17,406 nt of DNA from JBLNBQ01 sp050260095 (GTDB taxonomy: Bacteria > Bacillota > UBA5301 > DYFA01), in assembly GCA_050260095.1 (NCBI GenBank), contig JBLNBQ010000014.1, positions 1-17,406 on the forward strand, given 5' to 3'. This document shows, piece by piece, positions 11,465 through 17,406 of this stretch (position 1 is its first letter; every line of letters begins with the position of its first letter). Made by a program: the position numbers and the translations under genes. A model generated the notes under the pieces. That model had not been told where the DNA came from. It made no database searches and saw nothing but the letters and a program-made list of their open reading frames with translations.

Positions 11465-14400
11465 AGCCGATCCGGCTGGAGTTTTCGGGCCTGCACAGCT
11501 ACCGCGACCGGCAGAGCATCGATTTCGCCGAACTCGGGGTGGGCGGGCTCTTCGGCATCTTCGGCCCGACCGGGGGCGGCAAGTCCACCATCCTCGATGC
11601 GATGACTCTGGCGCTCTTCGGCAGCGTTGACCGGGCCGACCGGGGCACGCAGGGCATCCTCAACCAGCGGGAGACGGTGGCCGAGGTGACTTTCGAGTTC
11701 ACGCTGGGCGAGAGCCGCTACAAGGTAGACCGGCGCTACGAGCGCGCCGTGAAGGACCCGGAGAAACCCGGCTGGGACAACGTGCAGAACAAGCACGCCC
11801 GGCTGGTCAGGGTGGACCCGGACGGAAGCCAGGTGCCGCTGGTCGACAAGCCCCGGGAGGTCACCGCGGCGGTCGAGAACCTGCTGGGCCTGCGGCGGGA
11901 CGACTTCGCGCGGGCTGTCGTCCTGCCCCAGGGGAAGTTTGACCAGTTCCTGAAGCTGACCGGCGCCCACCGGGCCGAGATGCTGCAGCACATCTTCGCC
12001 CTCGAGCGGTACGGCGACGAGCTGGCGAAGCGGGCGGGCGGGGTTCAGCAGGAGTGCGCCCTCAAGATCGAGGGCCTGACGGGGGCCCAGAGCGCCTTGG
12101 GGGATTGTTCGGAGGAGCGGCGGGCGGCGGCAGAGGCGGAGGCCGTCCGGCTCGAGACGGAGGTCAGGGAGGCCGAGGCGCGCCTTGAGGCCGCCCAGGC
12201 CAAGTACCAGGAGGCGGGGAAGCTGCGCGACCTGCTGGCCAGGGCGGCGGAGCGCCGGCAGCGTGAGGCTGAGTTGGTGGCCCGCCAGGCGCAGGTGGCC
12301 GAGGTGGAGGCGCGCCTCGAGGCGGCACGCAAGGCGGAACCCCTGCGCAGCCTGGTCGAGCAGGAAGAGACCCTGCGGGGCGAGGTGGCGGCGGGCGGCG
12401 CAGACTTGGCGGCCTTGAGCGAGCGATCGGCGGCGGCGCAGCGGGTCCACACGGCCCGCCGGGCGGACCGGGAGGCGGCGGAGAAAGACTTTGAGGCCCA
12501 GGAACCTGGCCTCCGGCAGCGGGAGGTCGAACTGGAGAAGGCGAAGGAGGCGGCCGGCCGGCTGGCGGCGGCGCGCCTCAAGGAGGAGGAATGCAGCCGG
12601 AAGCTGACGGCGGCGAGTGAGAACGCGGCGGACGCGGCCGGGCAGGAGCAGGCCCAGGAGGCCGCCCTGCAGGCCGGCCGCGACCTCGTCGCCCGCCTGG
12701 AGAAGGAGAGGCTGGCACGGGTCGTCGACCTCCAGGAGAAGGAGCGGCTGGACCAGGCCAGCGAGGCGCTCACCCGGCTGGAGCACGCCGAAGAACTGTT
12801 CGCCAGCGCCGAGCGGAACCGGCGCGCCCGCCAGCAAGAGGTGGATCGCCGGTGGGCGGAGGCCGTCGCGGCTTTTCAGGCGCAGCGTCCGGGAGAGGTG
12901 CCGCAGGACGGCGCCGACCTGCTCGAACTGGCGGAGCAGGCAGTCGCCGGGGCCGAAGCGGAGCTGGAGGCGGCCCAGGCTGCGCTGGGAGCCGGGCAGG
13001 CGGCGCTCCTCGCCGCCCAGCTGCGGCCCGGGGAGCCCTGTCCGGTCTGTGGTTCGGCCGAGCACCCGGCCCCCGCGCACGGCGGAGCGGAGGTGGCGGT
13101 GGCCCAGGCGGCCCTCGACGCCGCCACGCGGCGCGCCAAAGAGGTGGCGGCCTGGCGGAGCCGGGTGGAGAAGGCCCACGTGGCTTGGAACGGGGCCGTC
13201 GACGAACTTGGCAAGGCGCAGCGGGAAGAGGCCGAGCAGCGGCGCGGCGTGGAAGAGGCCACCCGGACCTTCGCCGGCCGGAGCGGCGGCCTGTCACGCC
13301 AGGAAGTCTCCGACCGGAAGCAGGCGTTCCGCCAGGCCGACCTCGACGCGGCCGACCTCCAGCGGCGGAAGACCGAGGCCGAGCGCGAGCTCGCCGGCCT
13401 GGAAGCCGCCGCCGCCCAGGCCCGGAAGGCGCATGCGGAACTCCGGGAGAGCCTGGCCGGTCTGGAGAGCCAACTGCGCGAACTGCAGGGGCAACGGGCT
13501 GCGGCCGAGGGCGAGGTGAGCCAACTGGCGGGCGGCGCCGACCCAATGGCGCTGCTGGCGGAGACCCGCCAGCGGTTGGCGGACCTACAGACCGCAGAGC
13601 AGGCCGCCCGGCAGGCGGAGGAGGAGGCCCGGCAGGCCGCCGAGGCGCTGGTGCGGCGCGAAGAGGGCGCGAAGGCCCGCCTGGCGCAGGCCGAGGCGAC
13701 GCTCGCCGGTGTGCGCCTGCGCCTCGCCGAGGGCTTGGCGAAGGCCGGCTTCCCGGACGCCGGCGCCGCCGGGGCGGCCCTGCTGCCCGAGGCCGAGGCG
13801 GCGAGGCTCCAAGGCGAGGTCGAGGAGTATCACCAGGCCTGTCGCGACGTGGCGGCCGAGCTGGCCAGCCTCGAGCGGGAGATCGCCGGGCGCGCCTGCA
13901 CCGACGAGGAGTTCGCGGCCCTGAAGTCCGACTTTGAACTGAGCCGGGCCGCCTGCGACCGGCTCAAGGCTGAGGCGGCGGTGGCCCGGGCCAGGCTGGA
14001 GACGGTCATCGCCAACCAGGCGAAGTGGACGGAACTCGAGGCGGAACGGAAGCGGCAGGAGGAGCGCAAGGCGCTCGCCACCCAGCTGGCCGGCCTGCTG
14101 CGCGGCCGGAAGTTCGTCCAGTTCCTGGCGGCGGAGCACCTGCGCGATATGGCGGCCGAGGCCTCCCTGCGGCTCGGGCGGCTCACGAACCAGCGGTATG
14201 CGCTGGAACTGGCCGAGGAGTGCGAGTTCGTCATCCGCGACGACTGGGGCGGCGGGCAGCGGCGTCCGGTGAACACCCTGTCGGGCGGCGAGACCTTCCT
14301 GACCTCTCTGGCGCTCGCCCTCGCCCTCTCTTCGAAGATCCAGCTCAAGGGGCAGCCCCTCGGGTTCTTCTTCCTCGACGAGGGCTTCGGCACGCTCGAC

Positions 14401-14574
14401 GAGGAGAAGCTCGACCTGGTCATCGGGGCGCTCGAGAAGCTGCACGACCGGGAGCGCATGGTCGGCGTCATCAGCCACGTCAAGGAACTCAAGGAGCGGC
14501 TGCCGCGCTACCTGGAGGTCACCCCGGCCACCCAGGACGGCCAGGGGAGCCGGCTGGCGCTGCGCCACAACTGA
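11461..14574 (+). CDS. sbcC: SbcC, Rad50-type SMC ATPase subunit
   Basis: This encodes 1037 aa, full length. The N-terminal ATPase half has Walker A GPTGGGKST at 35-43 and a Q-loop-like VVLPQGKFDQFL. Long coiled coils rich in Ala, Glu and Arg flank the zinc hook CPVC at 527-530, almost exactly central, which joins two molecules through one Zn ion. The C-terminal half has the ABC signature LSGGETF (940-946), Walker B FFFLDE (D973, E974) and the D-loop GTLDEE. With SbcD it opens and cleaves DNA hairpins and ends using ATP. ATG 11461 overlaps the sbcD stop and follows GGAGAGGGGTGG. This 3.1-kb frame is intact despite many G/C runs, a useful contrast with the broken genes at 2.2-5.1 kb. Confidence 0.97.
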   Translation: MKPIRLEFSGLHSYRDRQSIDFAELGVGGLFGIFGPTGGGKSTILDAMTLALFGSVDRADRGTQGILNQRETVAEVTFEFTLGESRYKVDRRYERAVKDPEKPGWDNVQNKHARLVRVDPDGSQVPLVDKPREVTAAVENLLGLRRDDFARAVVLPQGKFDQFLKLTGAHRAEMLQHIFALERYGDELAKRAGGVQQECALKIEGLTGAQSALGDCSEERRAAAEAEAVRLETEVREAEARLEAAQAKYQEAGKLRDLLARAAERRQREAELVARQAQVAEVEARLEAARKAEPLRSLVEQEETLRGEVAAGGADLAALSERSAAAQRVHTARRADREAAEKDFEAQEPGLRQREVELEKAKEAAGRLAAARLKEEECSRKLTAASENAADAAGQEQAQEAALQAGRDLVARLEKERLARVVDLQEKERLDQASEALTRLEHAEELFASAERNRRARQQEVDRRWAEAVAAFQAQRPGEVPQDGADLLELAEQAVAGAEAELEAAQAALGAGQAALLAAQLRPGEPCPVCGSAEHPAPAHGGAEVAVAQAALDAATRRAKEVAAWRSRVEKAHVAWNGAVDELGKAQREEAEQRRGVEEATRTFAGRSGGLSRQEVSDRKQAFRQADLDAADLQRRKTEAERELAGLEAAAAQARKAHAELRESLAGLESQLRELQGQRAAAEGEVSQLAGGADPMALLAETRQRLADLQTAEQAARQAEEEARQAAEALVRREEGAKARLAQAEATLAGVRLRLAEGLAKAGFPDAGAAGAALLPEAEAARLQGEVEEYHQACRDVAAELASLEREIAGRACTDEEFAALKSDFELSRAACDRLKAEAAVARARLETVIANQAKWTELEAERKRQEERKALATQLAGLLRGRKFVQFLAAEHLRDMAAEASLRLGRLTNQRYALELAEECEFVIRDDWGGGQRRPVNTLSGGETFLTSLALALALSSKIQLKGQPLGFFFLDEGFGTLDEEKLDLVIGALEKLHDRERMVGVISHVKELKERLPRYLEVTPATQDGQGSRLALRHN

Positions 14575-14602
14575 CATCGTTTAGCTTGGGAGGGGAGTGG
14601 GG

Positions 14603-15820
14603 ATGAGACCTTTGCTCCGTGAGGCGCTGGAAGAGCATCAACGAGCCCTACTGGGGCCGTGGGGAACCCGGGCCGACGAGTCGCGGGGCCGCCGCTTCCG
14701 GGAGGCGAACGATCCGGACCTCTTCCGGACCCCCTTCCAGCGCGACAGGGACCGCGTCCTGTATTCGACGGCGTTCAAGCGCCTGGCTTACAAGACCCAG
14801 GTGTACGTCGTCCACGAGGGGGATTTCTACCGCACCCGCCTGACGCACACCCTTGAGGTGATGCAGTTGGCCCGTTCGCTCGCCCGGGTGCTGGGCGCCA
14901 ACGAGGATCTGGTCGAGGCCATCGCTTACGCCCACGACCTGGGCCACTCGCCCTTCGGCCACGCCGGCGAGGTGGAGCTGAACCAGCTGATGCACGATTG
15001 CGGCGGGTTCGACCACAACCTGCAGAGCCTGCGGGTCGTCGACCAGTTGGAGCGGCGCTACCGGGAGTTTCCCGGCCTTAACCTCACCTTCGAGACCCGC
15101 GAGGGCCTGGCGCGCCACTACACCGCCTACGACCACCCGCGCCTGCCCGCAGAGTTCACCGGAACCCCGCAGCCGAGCCTGGAGGCGCAGATTGTCAACC
15201 TGGCCGACCAGATCGCCTTCTGCACCCACGACCTCGACGACGCGCTGCAGGCCGGACTGCTCTCCCTCCGCCAGCTTTCGGACAACCCTCTGATCAAGGA
15301 GGCGCTGCGGGCCACTGGTCTCAGGCGGACCGGCGGGGTCATGAGTGCCGAGGAGCGGGCGCTCCTGCACCGCAGCGCGGTGCGCAACCTGATCAGCCGG
15401 CTGAACCGCGACGCCATCGCCGAGACCGCCCGCCGCCTCGAGGCTTCGGGCGTGGCTTCCGCCGCGGCGGTGCGCAATCAGCCCGAGCCCCTGGTGGCGC
15501 TGCCCGCCGAGGTGGAGGCCGCCTTCCGGCAGCTCGTCGCCCGGTTGGCCGCCGAGGTGTACGACCACTGGGCAGTGCTGACCATGGCCGAGAAGGGCCG
15601 GCGGATCATCCGCGACCTCTTCCTCCGGTACGTCGAGGAGCCCAGGCTCTTGCCGCCGCCGGTGAGGGCCGCGCACCAGGCCGCCGCGTCCGAACCCGAG
15701 CGCCGGCAGATCATCTGCGACCACATCGCAGGGATGACCGACCGCCGGGCGGCCAACCTCCACGCGGCCCTCTTCGACCCGGCCGAGCGGGCGTTCGCCG
15801 TCGCCGCCACGCCGTTCTAG
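14603..15820 (+). CDS. dGTP triphosphohydrolase-like HD protein
   Basis: This encodes 405 aa. The HD-domain metal site is clear: H82 in RTRLTHTLEV, H111-D112 in YAHDLGHSPFGH, and a later Asp in NLADQIAFCTHDLDD. Upstream, FREANDPDLFRTPFQRDRDR and FKRLAYKTQVY match the substrate-binding start of dGTPase family members. These enzymes split dNTPs, often dGTP, into nucleoside and tripolyphosphate, so they shape nucleotide pools. The exact substrate preference cannot be read from sequence. ATG 14603 is preferred, with GGGAGGGGAG just upstream; GTG 14597 is too near the SD. It starts 28 bases after sbcC with no terminator, so it probably shares that transcript. Confidence 0.92.
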   Translation: MRPLLREALEEHQRALLGPWGTRADESRGRRFREANDPDLFRTPFQRDRDRVLYSTAFKRLAYKTQVYVVHEGDFYRTRLTHTLEVMQLARSLARVLGANEDLVEAIAYAHDLGHSPFGHAGEVELNQLMHDCGGFDHNLQSLRVVDQLERRYREFPGLNLTFETREGLARHYTAYDHPRLPAEFTGTPQPSLEAQIVNLADQIAFCTHDLDDALQAGLLSLRQLSDNPLIKEALRATGLRRTGGVMSAEERALLHRSAVRNLISRLNRDAIAETARRLEASGVASAAAVRNQPEPLVALPAEVEAAFRQLVARLAAEVYDHWAVLTMAEKGRRIIRDLFLRYVEEPRLLPPPVRAAHQAAASEPERRQIICDHIAGMTDRRAANLHAALFDPAERAFAVAATPF

Positions 15821-15848
15821 CCCCCCAGCCTTTCCCTGGAGGTTCCGG

Positions 15849-15862
15849 CCGGGCGCGCCCGG
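15849..15862. repeat. Perfect 14-bp palindrome before the glycosidase gene
   Basis: CCGGGCGCGCCCGG is self-complementary and lies 14 bases before the GH13 start codon, between dgt and the amylase gene. It could form a hairpin just ahead of the SD (GGAAGG, 15861-15866, which overlaps it) or bind a regulator. There is no T-run, so it is not a terminator. Confidence 0.5.
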
Positions 15863-15876
15863 AAGGTTCTGCTGCT

Positions 15877-17406
15877 ATGAACATGGCGGCGATCTGGCAC
15901 GCGGCGGGGGGCGCCCTGGCCTATCCCACCCCCGCCGGCAAGCTCAAGGTGGTGCTCAAGGCTGCCCGGGGCGACCTCAAGGCAGCTCACGTCCGCTTCG
16001 GCGACCGCTACCGGGGAGCCGAGGGCGAGCGCCAGACCGCGCTGGTGCGCGTGGGGAGCGACGGCCAGCACGACTACTGGTCGGCCACGCTTCACCTGCC
16101 CGACCGGCGCTTCCGCTATGCCTTCCTCTTGGACGACGGCCGGGAGCAGGTCTGGTATGGCGAAGGGGGTTTTCGCCCGGATCCTCCCTCTCCCCAGGCG
16201 GGCGACTGGTGGTTCCACTATCCCTACCTGCACGACCTCGATTCGGCGGCCGCCCCCGCCTGGGTGGAGGAGGCCGTGGTCTACCAGATTTTCGTCGACC
16301 GCTTCGCCCAGGGGGCCTTCGCTGCGGACCGGTCCGGCCTGCCGCCCTGGGGAGCGCCGGTGGCCTGGGACACGGTGGCCGGCGGCGACCTCGCCGGCGT
16401 CACCGACCGCCTCGACTACCTGGCCGGCCTCGGCGTGACCTGCCTCTACTTGACGCCGGTCTTCCTCGCACCATCCAACCACAAATACGACACGCTCGAC
16501 TACTACCGGATCGACCCGGCCTTCGGCGACCGGGACTCCGCCCGGCGGCTGGTGGCGGAGTGCCACGCCCGGGGGATGCGGGTTCTCTTCGACGGCGTCT
16601 TCAACCACTGCGGCTGGGGGTTCGCGCCCTTCCAGGACGTCGTCCGCCACGGGCCCCGTTCCCGGTACGCGGCCTGGTTTAAGGTGGAGAGCTACCCCGT
16701 GCGGCGGCAGCCCCGCCCCACCTACGAGACGTTCGGCGACCGCCTGGCCGACCTGCCCAAGCTCGACACCGGCCACCCGGAGGTGCAGGAGTACCTGCTC
16801 AAGGTGGCGGAGCACTGGACCCGGGACCTCGCCCTCGACGGCTGGCGGCTCGACGTGGCGAACGAGGTCCACCCCGACTTCTGGCGGGAGCTGCGGCGGC
16901 GCCTCCGGTCGATCAACCCGGAGGTCTTCCTGGCCGGCGAGGTCACGCATCCCGCCGGTCCGTGGCTGGGCGGCGACCAGTTCGATTCGGTGACGAACTA
17001 CCCGTTCAGGGCGGCCTGCGTGGACTTCTTCGCCCGGGGCGCGGTGACGGCGGAGGAGTTCGCGGCGCGCCTCACGAACCTGCGCTTCCGTTATCCCGAC
17101 CACGTGGGCCGGGCGCTCCTCAACCTCCTCGGCTCCCACGACACCGAGCGGTTCCTGACGCTCTGCGGCGAAGACCGGCGGCGGCTGGCCCTGGCCGCCT
17201 TCTTCCAGTTCACCAGCCCCGGCGTGCCCTACCTCTATTACGGCGACGAGGTGGGGATGGTGGGCGGAGGCGATCCCGACTGCCGCCGCTGCATGGTCTG
17301 GGACGAGGCGCGGCAGGACCGGAACCTGCGGGCGCACTTTGCGGCGCTGGCCCGCCTGCGCCGGGAAAGTCGGGTGTTGCGGCACGGCGATTTCGCCTTC
17401 CTGGAG
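15877..17406 (+). CDS. GH13 family glycosidase, neopullulanase/maltogenic-amylase type (3' end cut by window)
   Basis: The visible 510 residues lack the C-terminal end. Residues 1-125 are a beta-sandwich N-domain of the kind found in GH13_20 enzymes, which helps dimerise and bind substrate. The barrel starts at about W129 (WVEEAVVYQIFVDRF). Conserved regions: I, DGVFNHCG (D239, H244); II, GWRLDVANE with R324 and nucleophile D326; III, FLAGEV with acid/base E355; IV, GSHDTER (H421, D422). It should hydrolyse alpha-1,4 and possibly alpha-1,6 links in pullulan, cyclodextrins or maltodextrins. No signal peptide is seen, so it is probably cytoplasmic. ATG 15877 has GGAAGG 10 bases upstream; ATG 15883 is an alternative. 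Exact specificity is uncertain. Confidence 0.92.
   Translation, partial: MNMAAIWHAAGGALAYPTPAGKLKVVLKAARGDLKAAHVRFGDRYRGAEGERQTALVRVGSDGQHDYWSATLHLPDRRFRYAFLLDDGREQVWYGEGGFRPDPPSPQAGDWWFHYPYLHDLDSAAAPAWVEEAVVYQIFVDRFAQGAFAADRSGLPPWGAPVAWDTVAGGDLAGVTDRLDYLAGLGVTCLYLTPVFLAPSNHKYDTLDYYRIDPAFGDRDSARRLVAECHARGMRVLFDGVFNHCGWGFAPFQDVVRHGPRSRYAAWFKVESYPVRRQPRPTYETFGDRLADLPKLDTGHPEVQEYLLKVAEHWTRDLALDGWRLDVANEVHPDFWRELRRRLRSINPEVFLAGEVTHPAGPWLGGDQFDSVTNYPFRAACVDFFARGAVTAEEFAARLTNLRFRYPDHVGRALLNLLGSHDTERFLTLCGEDRRRLALAAFFQFTSPGVPYLYYGDEVGMVGGGDPDCRRCMVWDEARQDRNLRAHFAALARLRRESRVLRHGDFAFLE

Noticed and set aside
10981..13179. Long minus-strand ORF of 732 codons opposite sbcD-sbcC
   Set aside because: An antisense shadow of high-GC coding sequence; sbcD and sbcC motifs are complete on the plus strand.
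15817..17385. Minus-strand ORF of 522 codons at the right end
   Set aside because: Antisense shadow; the plus strand carries all four GH13 catalytic regions in one frame running off the window.

Overview
The window is GC-rich DNA with Gram-positive features. Shine-Dalgarno (SD) sequences are strong, starts are ATG, GTG or TTG, and there are two near-consensus sigma-A promoters. The left end has the order DivIC/FtsB-like gene, S1-domain (YabR-like) gene, tRNA cluster. This is the arrangement between yabQ and spoIIE in Bacillus and many spore-forming Firmicutes. A small Spo0E-like ORF near 7.8 kb agrees with a spore former. A high-GC member of the Firmicutes (Clostridia/Peptococcaceae- or Symbiobacterium-like) is the best guess; the genus cannot be read from the window.

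Layout. (1) 1-2236: a conserved housekeeping island. It holds a sigma-region-4-like HTH protein overlapping divIC, a consensus promoter and an S1-domain gene with a strong terminator, a small three-helix membrane protein, and a promoter driving tRNA-fMet, tRNA-Met and tRNA-Lys(CTT) up to a second terminator. (2) 2212-5129: a patch of damaged genes. It holds a frameshifted minus-strand ORF, a DUF1848 gene that seems to have lost its stop codon, a hypothetical ORF with an upstream in-frame TAG, and an ADP-ribosylglycohydrolase broken by three frameshifts. (3) 5093-7762: a secreted metzincin-like protease (minus), a 43-codon membrane mini-ORF, and a TipA/Mta-type MerR regulator (minus) whose own promoter has the 19-bp MerR spacer and a dyad operator. 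Divergent from the regulator is an exported single-HKD phospholipase D/nuclease. (4) 7764-9251, all minus strand: a protein with a Cys/Asp/His-rich tail, a NimA-like flavin-binding protein, a truncated RNase H-like protein and a Spo0E-like ORF. (5) 9462-15820, all plus strand: a DUF2786 protein, SbcD and SbcC joined by ATGA overlaps, then a dGTPase-like HD hydrolase. This is a DNA-end processing and nucleotide-pool module. (6) 15877 to the window end: a neopullulanase-type GH13 glycosidase cut by the edge.

How it fits together. The left island serves division, RNA binding and translation initiation. The SbcD-SbcC operon is the most coherent functional unit; its coupled DUF2786 gene is a candidate accessory factor. 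The MerR regulator with its operator is a self-contained drug-responsive switch that may also control the divergent exported nuclease. No CRISPR array, insertion sequence, rRNA or complete prophage is visible. I do not see an obviously new multi-gene defence system. The least explained items are the cysteine/aspartate/histidine-tailed protein, the DUF2786-SbcCD coupling, and the perfect SD at 9336-9347 that serves only a four-codon reading frame.
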